Assembly (NCBI GenBank): GCA_963971425.1
Contig: OZ020526.1
Span: 6,537,976-6,601,975, forward strand
DNA from: Bryoerythrophyllum caledonicum
Taxonomy: Eukaryota > Streptophyta > Bryopsida > Pottiales > Pottiaceae
DNA: 64,000 bases
Direction: 5' to 3'
Made by a program: the position numbers and the translations under genes. Below, in pieces: positions 1 to 10,956 of the stretch (positions within the stretch are counted from its first letter, which is position 1; every line of letters begins with the position of its first letter). Under the pieces are notes generated by a model. The model saw only the letters and a program-made list of their open reading frames with translations, searched no databases and was not told the DNA's origin.

Positions 1-124
1 TTTGCTTGTCACCACATTTCTTACAAGGTATTGACCACATTTGATTTCACCTCTACAATCACATCAAAATTCACGTTGGAGAGCCGGTGTTGGAGAGCCG
101 GTGTTGGAGAGCTACACTAAAATT

Positions 125-660
125 TATGTTTAGTGTACTATACACTAAATGCAAACCCATACACCAATTGCGAACAAGGCATTTAGTGTAGTGACAAAAC
201 CCTACACTAAATGCCAACTACTACACTATTTGTCAATTTTAGTAAAGATTTCAACATAATTTTTTTCACTTGTGCACATTTTTTGTATCAATAGTGGGAG
301 TATAAAAAAGGTCCAGCAGTCGAGGGCTGTCAGAGTATCTTATCAGCAGCTTTCAATTGGCCACAACTCATTCATTATAAACCCGAATTTGACATCTACA
401 GAAAATGTACATCTGTAGAAAATGTAGATGCTAAAAAACACCTCATTTGCCCAATTTGGACAAGTTTTGAATGAGTTATGACCATTTGAAAGTTGCAAAT
501 GAAGAGAAGCATGGGCTAGAATGATTGGGGTTTGAGTGAAGGTTACATTAATGACATTGTAGCTAACACTAATTGTCAAATTCTTTACAAATAGTGTTCT
601 AGGGTAAGTATACTATTCGTCCTACTACACTAAACATAAATTTTAGTGTAGTGGGGCTTG
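125..660. mobile_element. Fold-back MITE-like region with CTACACTAAA ends
   Basis: The region starts and finishes with palindromes of the TACACTAAA / TTTAGTGTA type. Inside is an inverted pair around 'AAAAAACACCTCATTTGCCC' and 'AAAATGTACATCTGTAG' that also occurs near 44.4, 52.2 and 53.8 kb. No protein is encoded. The exact outer limits are uncertain because the terminal palindromes can pair in several ways. It is a non-autonomous DNA element by structure; the superfamily is not settled. Confidence 0.55.
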
Positions 661-1200
661 CTCCAGCCCAGCTCCAAAAAGGTTGCAAATTTTTTCTCCA
701 ACGAGCTCCACCGGTGTGGAGAAGCGGTGGAGATGCTCTCATGTCGCTGGTGAACTCAGAGTGCCGTCTAAGTCCTTTTACCGCCACGGATTTCACTCAG
801 TGCATAAAATCCAAACTGACTGCCGCGAGTTGGTGGGGAGTTGGTAGATTAGTCAGTCAGTGTGTCTGCACTACACCACATGTAAGTTACTTCCTACCCG
901 TCCTTGCTCTCTTCCCATTTCAAAATCACATGGTTCGTCATGGACCCCGAAAGGACCAAAACCAATTTTAGAGGAATCTTTACTCCATTGATTAAAAACT
1001 ACTTGAGAATGTAACTATAGGACTTTCTTCTATGCTTATATGAAACGGTATGGTAAAATTTTGTGAATTTTGACCATACGGATTGAAAGATAATTTCACC
1101 TAGAGAGGACACTTCCTTTAGGTGTTAGGTTATTCACTTGTTCATACTTAGTCAACATAACATGATTGGGGATGGGTTGGTAATGGGCCGCTCCACCTAA
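661..1200. other. Intergenic, no gene seen
   Basis: The first part (about 661-755) has the end of a Harbinger-like element, finishing in GGTGGAGATGCTCTC. The rest is AT-rich sequence with pieces of the TTAA-family repeats (for example the 'gaatgt..taggac.. gaccatacggattgaaagat' block). No coding sequence was recognised. Confidence 0.5.
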
Positions 1201-1825
1201 GAGCATCTCCACCGGTTTGCAACACCGGTGGAGGAGTGGGGTTGCGGACAGATTTTTGCCCCACCCGTTTGCAAACGACGCCGGGGTTTGGTTCGGGGAG
1301 AATTTTGGCCCTCTCCTCGCACAATATGCTGGTGGAAGTAAAGCGGCCCCGGAGAGCCTCCCCGCTTCATCGTGGTAGGCCCTCCCTCCTTCATCATGAT
1401 TGACTCTACTCACACACTCGCCAACAATCATGTAGAATCAACATGAAGAATCACGCATGAAAGTTGGAGAATCCCCCCACCCCACTGTGAAAAGGAACGT
1501 CGGGTTCCAAAAAGTGATCCACCGGTGTCGCGAACATTGCTCGATGTGTGGGATTTTGGACAGATTTATGTCCACCCGTCTGCAAATAACGTTGGGGTTT
1601 GATCTGGGGAAGCTTCCAGCCCTCTTCCCGCACAAGATAATGAATGGCGGAGGTAGAGTGGTCCCGCAGGTCATCCCCGCTTCATCATGATTGACTCTAG
1701 TTACACACACGCCAACAATCATGCAGAATCACTCATGAAAGTTGAAGAACCGGTGGAGCTCCTCCTTCCCCGTTGTGAAAAGGAACGCCATGGTTCCAAA
1801 AAGTGTTGCACCGGTGGAGATGCTC
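1201..1825. mobile_element. PIF/Harbinger-like MITE with internal duplication
   Basis: The element begins GAGCATCTCCACCGG and ends CCGGTGGAGATGCTC, an inverted pair typical of plant PIF/Harbinger non-autonomous elements. The interior carries a direct duplication: a block beginning 'atgattgactcta' near 1396 recurs near 1687, both followed by 'tgtgaaaaggaacg' and 'ttccaaaaagtg'. The left flank is TAA and the right flank is TTA, so the target duplication is imperfect. It abuts the next element directly. Confidence 0.75.
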
Positions 1826-1828
1826 TTA

Positions 1829-2204
1829 GAGCATTTCCACCGGTTTACAACACCGGTGGAGGAGTGGAGTCTGGGGCGGTGGAGAGCTCCACCGCTGGTC
1901 CAACCTCGCCGGCCCTACCACCGGGAAGGCCTCCGATCCTGCTCTCGAATAATTAGCTACCGGCAAGGCACCAGCCCCGGAGGTCCTCCCCGCTTAAATT
2001 TCATTAATCCACTCCCTTGCATTTCACCACATTTCCTGCAAGGTAGTGACCGCATTTGATTTTCACCTCTATAATCACGTCAAAATTCACGCTGGAGAGC
2101 CGGTATTGCAGAGCTGGTGGGGCTTGCTCGGGCCCCACTCTGAAAAAGGTTGCAAGTTTTTCTCCAACAAGCTTCGCCGGTGTGAAGAACTGGTGGAGAT
2201 GCTC
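1829..2204. mobile_element. PIF/Harbinger-like MITE with TTA target duplication
   Basis: A 376-bp element runs from GAGCATTTCCACCGG to GGTGGAGATGCTC and is flanked by TTA on both sides (1826-1828 and 2205-2207). The 3-bp TTA duplication and the ends identify PIF/Harbinger. It carries no transposase and is non-autonomous. Confidence 0.85.
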
Positions 2205-2207
2205 TTA

Positions 2208-2744
2208 GGGCCGCTTCACATTATGCCCTAGTCGAGTGACCGTCCGTCAAAATGAGTGGCCAAACTATGGCGAGAGGCCAAACTTTTTTGCCAAAAAAAT
2301 ACATTAAATAATATTGATTGAAGGTTTGGCCGGTCGTGGTGTGAAGCCCCAAAGGCCAAGTCCAAAGTCCAAACCCCATATCATTACGCCAAAAAAAATC
2401 AGCCCAAAAAAATCAGCCAATTAAAATTAGCCAAAAAAATCAGCCAAAAAATTCGGCCTCTTTCATCTAACGGTCCAGATCTTGTCAGTTTTTTTATTAT
2501 TCAATTAAAAAATTCGACGGACTCTCGATTGTAGTTTGGGTCCGCTATATGGGCGACCCATGTTTTGCTCGAGAGGCCGTCGCTTCGGCGCCAAAACAAC
2601 CGAAAAGTGCTGCCATATAGGACGACGGCCTTTGGAGTTTGGGCACAAGTGTGAAAGACCAAAGTCCGGACTTTGGCCATTCTAACAATCTCATTGGTGG
2701 AAATCGACGGCCACTCAACTTGGCCACCAAGTGTGAAGCGGCCC
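2208..2744. mobile_element. Harbinger-like MITE with GGGCCGCTTCACA ends
   Basis: This 537-bp element has perfect 13-bp terminal inverted repeats, GGGCCGCTTCACA and TGTGAAGCGGCCC, and TTA on both flanks. The left TTA is shared with the preceding element. A related, damaged and inverted copy lies at 22465-22880. There is no coding capacity; short ORFs inside are chance. Confidence 0.85.
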
Positions 2745-3501
2745 TTAGACTTGAACCCCTGAAGGACCACAAGCGTCCGTTTTGTGGACCAAAAATTTTC
2801 ACCTTGACCACAATTACCTTCCCATCCGCAAGGTCTAGTTTCAACACATGAATATCCTAGAAAACACTCTCAAAAAGTTCATCTCTGCAGTTTTTAATCA
2901 AATGGAGTCTAGAATCCTCTAAAATTGGGCGTGGTCCTTTAGAGGTCAATTGCAGAAAAGTCTCCAGTCCAAGGTTCCACAAACCGAACCACCCAGAATT
3001 CTGGTGAAAAGACACCCCAGAAATTCTGCGGTCAAAAGGTAAAACGGTAAAAAGCACTCACTTTCTGATCTCACAAGCCAATGCCAGAATTTCGCATTCC
3101 CTCACAAAGAGCAGCCGAAATTCATTTTCAGAATCTGATTAATAAATGAAGCTCGTTGTTCATCTTCGGCGACGTCCATTTATAGTTGATGCGCAAGTTC
3201 CTCGTGTGGACGGTGTTGAGCATTTCTTGCTTTCGCGATAGTGCAGCAACGGGATTGTGGATTGTTGTGTTACGGACTGGTTGAGTGGCGATGTCACGTT
3301 GAGTTGCGGCTAGGATTGGAGTGGTTTTCCGGCAATGTACTAGTCTTTTTTACCAAGTTAGCGCGGCGAGGTTGATGGTGGTTACGCTGTCGGGTTGGTT
3401 TCGATGTGTGGAGTGTAAGGATGGGTTGCTGCTGACGGAATCGTAAACAGGGAGGTGTGTGCGTTTGAGAGAGAGGTGGGGTCGTAGTTTTTGTTGTAGC
3501 G
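2745..3501. other. Upstream region of the AIG2-like gene
   Basis: No coding sequence is seen. Composition becomes richer in GC from about 3160. A TATA-like ATTTATAG sits near 3178-3185, about 320 bp before the ATG, which would fit a core promoter with a long 5' UTR, but this is only a motif match. Confidence 0.35.
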
Positions 3502-4422
3502 ATGGTGGTTGTTGGTGCGCGCCATGTTGTTTCGTCGGCTGCGCTGCCGTCGAAGCACACGCAGGAGAAGCAGCAGCAGCAGCAGCACGGGGAGGGGCGA
3601 GTTGACATGCGGGAGTTGAGGAGCTCGGGTGCAGCCGTGCAGGAGCGGTCGTCGCTGGTGACGAAGGAGGTGAAGCAGATGAAGGAGTATGTGAGAGTGA
3701 ACAAGAGTGCGACGACGACGTTGAAGAGCCCGCCGACGACGTACGCCTTCGTGTACGGGACCTTGAAGAAGGGCTTCTCGAATTACTGGCTCATGGAGGA
3801 GGTTTGCGCCACCGGCCATGCGCGCTTCTTGGGCTCCGCGCGGACCAAGCAGAAGTTTCCCATGGTGTGCGGGCCGTACCAGGTGCCGTTTCTCATTGAC
3901 ATTCCGTCACAAGGCCATCACGTCCGCGGAGAGCTTTACGAGGTGAGCCTAGGGTTAGAAGCTTCCTTTACAGAGTTCCTCTCGCTCATGCATTTCTTTT
4001 AGAGGACGGCGGCTGCTGCAGAGACTTAGGTTGTCTCTGTGTCGGATTGCATTTATAGCGTTAATTGGAACCGGAACGATTTTCTGGCATGTATGTCTCA
4101 GGTTGATCGTGTTGCGATTGAGCGCCTGGACGAGCTGGAAGGCGTTTCCAAGGGGAACTACGTGCGGCGTTCTGTGGTATTGTCCGACCTTCAACTCCAA
4201 CCTTGTGTAGAGCACGAATTCGCGTCACCGGATTTACTTGCAAACGCCTATTTCGCGGCGCCCTCGTATGCTTCCCGGATGGCGGAAGCTCCCCACATCG
4301 AGGCCTTCACCGAGTTGGAGTCGGCCACTTATGTGCGCAGGAAAGACAGGCCTCCGAACCGCACGTTCCTTCAGCACATTGAGCACTGGATCAAGACGCA
4401 GCAGACTGCGAGGAGCAATTGA
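3502..4422 (+). CDS. Gamma-glutamylcyclotransferase / AIG2-like protein
   Basis: Two exons, 3502-3942 and 4102-4422, joined in phase 0 across a GT-AG intron of 159 nt, give 253 residues. The family fold is the BtrG/GGCT beta-barrel that cyclises gamma-glutamyl amines to 5-oxoproline; plant AIG2-like members are related to pathogen-induced AIG2. The key substrate-loop motif YGTLKKG is at about residues 85-91, and the acidic LDELEGV segment early in exon 2 holds the expected catalytic Glu region. The C-terminal part ends in YVRRKDRPPNRTFLQHIEHW. The first ~80 residues are low-complexity (a Gln run near residues 24-28) and not part of the domain. They could be a targeting peptide or reflect a start set too far upstream; a later Met near residue 36 or 56 is an alternative. 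The family call is firm, the substrate is not known. Confidence 0.88.
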
Positions 4423-4975
4423 CTTACCGGCCTGCTATTTTATTTTTTGCGGTATGTTCTCTCATTAGATAGTCACCTTGCAAGCAGGGACTTATGTCGA
4501 GATTCAAAGCAGGCGATAGTAAATATACACTACAGTGTCTACCCTTGAGAAATCCTTTGACATCGACTTATTGGTGGAACAAACAAACACTCTATTCTCG
4601 TTGGCCTCCATTTTGAGGCCAATCATGTAGGCAAACCGTAACGTCCATTGATACGGCAACGACTCGTTGTTTGCGTGAGGTATGAGAAAGAACTCCTGTT
4701 TATCTTGTATACAATGATTTTCTAGGGTTCGTTTTTCTGATGGTCTGCCATTGTTGTGTGTTGTTTGGATGTACTATGAGCTGCTGCTGCTTTCCTTGCT
4801 GGATTTCTGGATTGTATTACGGTATGCAATCACTTCAGGTGTTTAGTCCTTTGACCTCTAGGCATTGTTGGAGACTAAATCTGGGGAATGTGAATAATTG
4901 GGTCCTTCGTTTGCTATGATTTGAATCCTTAGCTGGTCTGAAGAGAACCTGAAGATCTAGCAAGGAGGGGTTTAT
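4423..4975. other. 3' flank of the AIG2-like gene
   Basis: No ORF of note and no recognised repeat. It probably holds the 3' UTR and intergenic sequence leading to the hairpin at 4976. Confidence 0.4.
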
Positions 4976-5061
4976 GCAAGTTGTGCAGACATTCCCGGCT
5001 TTGAGTCTTTTTTGTAATTCTCAAAAAAGGTCTCCAAGCGAGGAATGTCTGCACAATTTGC
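4976..5061 (+). ncRNA. Candidate miRNA-like hairpin
   Basis: Two arms, 4976-5014 and 5021-5061, fold into a stem of about 39 bp closed by a six-base loop. The pairing includes an uninterrupted run over TTGTGCAGACATTCC, with about five mismatches or wobbles and one bulge elsewhere. An 86-nt imperfect hairpin with a long perfect duplex near its base is the size and shape of a plant miRNA precursor. I do not recognise the arm sequence as a known conserved family. A very short inverted-repeat element is the main alternative, but no terminal motif or target duplication matches the families in this window. Strand is assigned by the orientation of the upstream gene only. Confidence 0.4.
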
Positions 5062-5667
5062 GCTGTACAGACCACTTTTTGTCCCATGAATTCAGTGAGC
5101 TCCCTCTACAAGAGCATTTGTTACAACAGCCATTTCATCAATAGCAATCGCTTTGGGTCCATAACAAATATTTGCTCCCAACAAACCCCAACATCCATCA
5201 CTCAACATAACATCCAACATCCTAAAGACACTCCATGACCAGCGATTTTTTTAATGATAAACCAAGGTAGTGCGAGTGGCTACCATTCATTCAAGTGGAA
5301 TGAATCTCTGCAATTATTTCTTGATATTAGTAAGAAAATCTGGCTCCTAGATTGATTTCAGAATTCCTAGAGTGGCGAATGTTTTTTAACATATTCTTGT
5401 GCAAACATGTAAGCAATTTGGCTCCCTGACTGTTTCATGATGTCGCGTTTGGTTGGTCCAATGAACACATGTGTTCCAATGTTCATGTGTTCCAATGAAC
5501 ACATGTTTATGAAAATTGAAGTGCCATTGTGGCGACATGTTAGAAACATGATGCAAACATAACGCAATACAACCATGATACAAATGAAGCATGACATAAA
5601 TCTAAGCATGACACTAAGACAAACACGACAACATGATAGACATGAATCAACCCACAACAGTTCATAG
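5062..5667. repeat. Mariner-like fragment plus ACACATG repeat patch
   Basis: Near 5096-5180 the sequence 'GTGAGCTCCCTCTACAAGAG' and the following 'ttacaacagcc' match the start of the 344-bp TA-flanked mariner-like element at 54097, so this is a truncated copy. At about 5458-5512 a short imperfect tandem/palindromic array of 'ttccaatgaacacatg' units occurs. No gene is seen. Confidence 0.5.
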
Positions 5668-6390
5668 TTACTCAAACACAACAACATGTACAAAGACAAT
5701 AACCACATAGATATGAACGGAGAGCCAACTCTCATGGTCGAAAGTGGTTACCTCGTCTTCAGAAACCGAATAGAAAGAAGCCTCACGTGTGGTTTTTTTT
5801 GTGTGCTCAGAAAGTACGTACTCCATGTTGTCCGCCATGCCCCATCCCACAGTTGTGCTCCAATGCTTGCGAGGGCAGTCAGGCACCGCCAACTGCTGCA
5901 GCAACATGCAAGACAACTCGAAGTCCGTCATTGGTCGTCCCTGGCTGAGAAGCCAAAACATAACCCGGAACAACACCAACTTCTTTTCACAAGTCGCTCC
6001 TTCAATCACTTGTTGGGCGACAATCTCCGTACCTCCTCTTGCAAAAAGTATGTGCTCATTTTTAACGTGCTGGCAGGTTGCCCAAAAGTAATGATCTCCT
6101 TTCTTGATTTTCCCGAGATTGATGAGTGCCTTCCTCCTCCCAGCATGCTTCCAAAGGGAGTTAAGCTTGGGCACAAGAAGCTTCTCCCAGCCCTACACCT
6201 CCGAGCAAACCTTGCATCGCACCTGGCAGACACGCTCGTCACGGCCCAGCACCGACTCCGCCCACGGTAGGCATGCAACCCAGCTATCTTGAAAGTGGCA
6301 ATTGTGTTCATAGCTTTGCCGCCTACGCCGCGAGCCATGCGGAAACCCTAAACACAACTTGAACATGCAATTCGAGAAAACAAAGACCAA
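5668..6390 (-). pseudogene. hAT-type transposase fragment with BED-like zinc finger (broken)
   Basis: On the minus strand the translation reads CKVCSEV, a stop, GWEKLLVPKLNSLWKHAGRRKA, then TCQHVKNEH, GRPMTDFE and HWSTTVGWGMADNMEYVLSE, ending FYSVSEDEVTTFDHESWLSV. The Cys pair, the KLLVPKLNSLWKHAGRRK block and the later SEDEVTT.DHESW.SVH segment resemble domesticated or decayed hAT-superfamily proteins with an N-terminal BED/C2H2-like finger followed by a DUF4371-like region. One in-frame stop lies between the Cys pair and the KLLVPK block (near 6210), and the catalytic core and dimerisation region are absent, so the copy is dead. Identification is by motif memory, not by search. Confidence 0.55.
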
Positions 6391-7054
6391 GGTTTGGAAA
6401 CTCCCTGGTTGTGAAGAGATTTAGCATCACGATGGTGCCACAAACGCCGCTGCAACATACGCCGCTATCACGAACGCCCTCCATCACACCGTCTCGCTGC
6501 CACCAGCGAAGCTCCCCGGCTGCTCTTGTCCAATGCGCGCCACACCCGCTGCCATCACCGCCGCATTCACAGCAAATCATTGAACTTGACGACAGAAACT
6601 CTACATCGTCTCGCTTTTGGCGAACTCTGGAAGCAGGGAAGTGCTTCGATTGGTAACCGTAAACTAATCTGGGGTGCACTATTACTGGCGATGGCGCGCA
6701 AAAATACGTAGGGCGATCACACGACGGGGCGGCACGCGACGGCGACAAGGAGCGCCACTACGGCGGCAAGACAAGCTCCCATCTAATCAACTATAAACCG
6801 TGAGTGGCTATGTGGGACCCCAAAATCATTCAGTTTGAATATGTAAAAATCGCCATGTCATTTATCAGGTAAGTTTCTGGCGAAAATTCGCCTACAAAAA
6901 ATTCGCTGCTCATGACATGCACTCCGTGTACTCGTCGTGCTTATTAGTAGGCAAATTTCGGTCAACAAATGGGGCTGATGTAGAAGGAGCTGACCGTTAT
7001 TTGTCTCATGGATTCAGTTTTGAAATTTTGCTGCAGTATATGAGTATGGACCGT
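6391..7054. other. Intergenic, no gene seen
   Basis: The stretch is GC-moderate near 6410-6780, with many short CGCC-containing words but no domain in any frame; it may be the 5' remainder of the dead hAT element. The part beyond 6790 is ordinary upstream sequence for the next gene. Confidence 0.4.
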
Positions 7055-7068
7055 AAACCCTAAACCCT
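7055..7068. promoter_or_regulatory. Telo-box upstream of the tRNA-editing gene
   Basis: AAACCCTAAACCCT lies 68 bp before the ATG. Telo-boxes (AAACCCTAA) are known near the starts of plant translation and ribosome genes, which suits a tRNA quality-control gene. Function here is inferred from motif and position only. Confidence 0.6.
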
Positions 7069-7135
7069 GAACACAGGAAGACCTCATCTTTTCCCTCACG
7101 AAACTACTCCATTTTCCTCCCACAACATCTTCACC

Positions 7136-9169
7136 ATGGTTGCTCCAGAAGCGGCAACTGGTGATGCCGCTCCGCTTCCGGCCACCAAGCTGCTCTACTT
7201 CGACCACATGTGGATGCTCCACTCCACAGCCACCGTCGTCTCCGTCATTACGGTAAACCCATCACAACCTCGCAATCACTTCGCGGTCTTTACAAATAAA
7301 TCTGGTTCTTCGAGGCGTGCTTTTCGTTTCAAGTCTGAAAAGCTCTAGTGTTTCTGGTGGGTTTTGGATTTGATGTGTTTTTTCTTGTATTGTTTGTATG
7401 GCTGTGACCCAACATACTAGATTTTCACACGTTTGAACCAGATGTGGTGGATTAGGGTTTAGGGTTACTACAGATTAGGGTTTGGTGTTTGAGGTAGGGT
7501 TTTATGTATGTTGCTTGTTATGGCTGTGATGCGTATACTCCACCAGGACTCATGGTGTATGTTATTATTTCGTACTGGGACTTGGTTCTGCATTTTGAAT
7601 TCCTGCAGTTGTGTATTGTTAATTCGGTCATTTTCCGTAATCTCACTCTTAACTGGAATATGATGTCCATTCTCACTCTAGGATGGTGACATTAATATCT
7701 TATCATGTTGATGTGCTATTGTTTCTTTCATGAATCTGTAGCTATTAAGAGCGAGGAAAGAGTAGTGTTACAATCGAAAGAGGGAACATCTGGTGGACTT
7801 CACAAACACCTCTGGTTGCTGTGTTCTCTTGACAGGAGGGAGAGCGGGTGGCAGTGGTGTTAGACCAGACAATTCTGCATCCCCAGGGCGGGGGCCAACC
7901 ATGTGACACAGGCCACATTGAAGCCGCATCTGATTCTACAACAATCAAATTCCGCGTCGAGGACGTCCGTGCAAAATCTGGCGTGGTAAGTAAGCTCAAA
8001 TTCCTCCTTCTGAGGTGACATCAAGGTTGAGGTGATTTGTTGATTCTCTCGTCATCCGCAGGTACGTCACTACGGAATTTATGAGACCGACGCCGCCAGT
8101 TTCAGACCCGGAGATGGAGTCAAAATTGCTGTTGACAACACTCGGCGAACTCTGAATTCTAGGTTTGTTACCCTTCCCTAACGAAAGACCCAGATTCAAG
8201 TGAAGGAGGATTTCTTCTGAATGATTTTTCTGGCAGGTTGCATTCAGCTGGGCATCTCCTTGATGCATGTATGAGCAACGTCGGGCTTGAAAGTGTGGAG
8301 CCCGGGAAAGGCCATCATTTCCCTGATAGGTATGTAACCTGGCTCAAGCGATTTCCTTGGTTGTGCTCCCCATGGTTTATTGTTTGGTTGAGATGAGCCT
8401 TCTTCTGTGCAGCCCTTTTGTAGAGTACAAGGGAGCCATTTTGTCCAAGGATTTGGAGAGCAAGCGAGTTGCTTTGGAATCCGAAGTCAATCGTCTGGTG
8501 ACGCTAGGCGGTCAGGTGTTTATATTTTATTTTTTTACAACCTCTTTTCTATGAGATCTTACTTTCAGGTGTTTATATGGAGCTCCAAATTATGTGCTGT
8601 TACTCATTTTTGCAACCTGGCTGTTATTCTTTTTATGAGGTGCTGGAATGTGTGCAGGTGCGGGCGATGGTTGCACCTTATCCAGAAGCTGCAGCTTTGT
8701 GTGGTGGAAGTTTGCCTGACTACGTTGCCAAGGTTGAAGCATTTTCCTCTTCTTTTAAAAAAAAATCCATAATATGATCACAAACATGATATTTGCTATG
8801 GTTTTTGAACGTGGTTGCAGGATAGCTGCCCACGAATTGTTTGCCTGGGTGACAATCCAGGGTGCCCTTGTGGAGGGACACATGTTTCTGACATCTCCGA
8901 GATTGGGGAGGTCAAGGTTGGTGAAAACTTTAATGATCTTTTATCAGTTTTCATTGTTTGATTCTCGTGATGTTGGTTGTGTATGATGCCGGGCATCAAA
9001 TTTAATGGTTGCAATCTTCACAAGCTCCTCGTGAATCATTGATTTGTTGTAGAGGAAATTATTTGGTTTTTGGAATTTAACTACAACTGTATTGATAACA
9101 CTGCAGGTCACTCAAATTCGTGTGAAGAAGGGCGTCATTAAGGTGTGCTACAATCTGGTAAACGTGTGA
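7136..9169 (+). CDS. AlaX-type alanyl-tRNA editing protein (trans-editing deacylase)
   Basis: Eight exons, 7136-7252, 7836-7985, 8062-8162, 8237-8329, 8413-8515, 8658-8732, 8821-8916 and 9107-9169, all with GT-AG junctions and continuous phase, give 265 residues. AlaX proteins hydrolyse Ser or Gly wrongly attached to tRNA-Ala and resemble the editing domain of alanyl-tRNA synthetase. The zinc site is visible: the HxxxH pair in LHSAGHLLD (exon 4) and the CGGTH motif in PGCPCGGTHVSDI (exon 7). The ILHPQGGGQPCDTG segment typical of the AlaRS N-terminal editing subdomain is in exon 2. There is no aminoacylation domain, so this is a stand-alone editor. The length fits the medium (AlaX-M) class. 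No targeting signal is obvious; a cytosolic site is the simplest reading. Confidence 0.92.
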
Positions 9170-9400
9170 CTACATTGAAGTTCATGTTTAGTGTAGCCAC
9201 ACTATATGATTTATAAATGCTACAAGTTTTTACTCTCAATGAATATTTTTACCAACAATGTTGACAATGAGCACTCTCTTTGAGTAGTGTAGATAGTTGT
9301 TCTCTGAGTTAAAATCTTTGTCAAAAGTAAAAAATATTGCACTTTCAATTCATATGATACCACTACACTAAACATGTATTTTAGTGTAGTGGAGGTGGCA
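9170..9400. mobile_element. Fold-back element with CTACACTAAA ends, abutting the AlaX 3' end
   Basis: The sequence from about 9170 (GACTACATTG...TTTAGTGTAG) to about 9395 (CACTACACTAAACATG..TTTAGTGTAG) is a diverged copy of the element at 50811-51035. They share the inner block with TTTTTACCAACAATGTTGAC and 'ctctttgagtagt'. The element begins almost at the stop codon, so the 3' UTR is probably donated by it. Confidence 0.65.
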
Positions 9401-9482
9401 TAAGTAGTGTATTTTCTTTTTAAGTAGGTAGACAATTTTATCAACCTTAGAGATTTTTTAACTTTGCTTAGTTCTTAATATA

Positions 9483-9826
9483 AAGGTAACCCCCTTGGTA
9501 ATCAACAAAAACCCATAACCAACAGCAGTGAAATTGGAGTGTATCCAACCCACTTGCATTCCATTACCACCCATCAAGCTCCAAATGGAGGTTTGCTATC
9601 AATTACGACCCCTTACTTTTGGTCTGTGCTTATGGAGGACACCTATTTGCGGCCACTAGGTAAACACTTTGAAAATCCATATCTGAATCACATTTCATTG
9701 GAAAGATATGAAATCATATGGGTTGGAATTGTAATCCTATTGGCTATCATTGATCAATAAATGTATTATTTTTTCTTCATATGTGTACATTGCTTGACTT
9801 ATTAGTTGGTGGGGGTTTTCTTTATA
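9483..9826. mobile_element. About 345-bp TA-type MITE (AGGTAAGCCCCC family), diverged copy
   Basis: It matches, in inverted orientation, the copies at 10957-11308 and 28035-28387: the shared blocks 'aacaaaaacccata', 'ggtttgctat', 'attacgaccccttacttttgg' and 'ttgatcaataaatg' appear in the same order. The ends (AAAGGTAACCCCC and GGGGGTTTTCTTT) are decayed, so it looks older than its relatives. Confidence 0.6.
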
Positions 9827-10956
9827 GCAAATATAGGTCTTGGTAGTACCAAAGCGTTATGTGCAAATGCAAATGATACACTTTAACCCCTTAAGGACCA
9901 CGACTATGTTCTCAAAAAAAGAACTTCCAAACTACTGTTTATAGTGCCAACATAACAAATTTCCAAATAATAATCTCATTCCACTTCTAACTGTAGGATT
10001 CTTGTATGTGAAACAAGAGGCCGGGGTGGATTGACCCCTCATTCCCCAAGATCGGGATGGATGGAGTTAATCCTCATTGTTCCCAACTGCATCCGTTCCC
10101 AACTCCCCGAGGGAATGGACATTATTTTTCATCCACTTAGTGACTGAAGATTGTTTGTTTTATTGCAAAGTATATGTTGGAGTGATCCAAAATATCTTTA
10201 GTACATGTTTGTTACTGGATACCGGGTTTTGAAGTGTGGTTCTATTTTTAAGATGAATGTACTTGAATGTGAAGGAGCATTTGTATAAATGGGGCTATAT
10301 TTTTCACTTTTGGTGAAGTGTTGAAAACTACACCGTTCCGTGTATATAGTGTAGACTAGACTATTTGAAATTTCCTACACTATTTGAAAATTTACATGGA
10401 ATTGTTGATTGACACACTCTTGCTTGAGAACAAATACCCAATCAGAACTTGGCATGCACATGCTTTGGTGGAAATTAGTGTGAGTGATCTACATCAATAA
10501 TCCCTCTACACTATATTTAGTGTTTAGTGTAGTGCATAGCGTAAAAGTGTTGGATTTAGAGTGTCAAAATCAACCCCACTTGGAAAAAAATTAGATTTCT
10601 TGCCATAAAATTTATAGGTGAAAAGTTGGAGTATCTACAGGACGAAATATAGGAAGAAATCAGTGAGAAGATTAACCATAAACTTGGTGTGTTTGTTCTT
10701 CCAAGCTTGGAACTCCCGACGCAATTGTCACATTCGACACCTACCAACAAAAGTATTTAGTTTTCCATAATGCACTCGTTTGGACATAAAGGTATTACAT
10801 GCGTATCACATTGGCATCACATGGATGTCACATTGGCATCATGTGGGTATCACATTGGCATACATGGATATCACTTTGGCATCACATGGGTATCACCTAG
10901 ACAAATTTCTTAAATTTTCCAAAGTGCTTTGGACATTCTCCATTGCAAATTAATTA
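9827..10956. other. Intergenic repeats, no gene
   Basis: A truncated TTAA-family end (CCCCTTAAGGACCACGAC) is at about 9885. Near 10330-10545 lies a fragment of the TACACCGTTC-ended family. Around 10790-10900 a short degenerate tandem of 'tcacattggcatcacatggg' (about 20 bp, five or so units) is seen. No coding sequence was recognised. Confidence 0.5.

Noticed and set aside
10790-10900. Regular short repeats considered as a CRISPR array
   Set aside because: Degenerate 20-bp tandem without unique spacers, in plant nuclear DNA.
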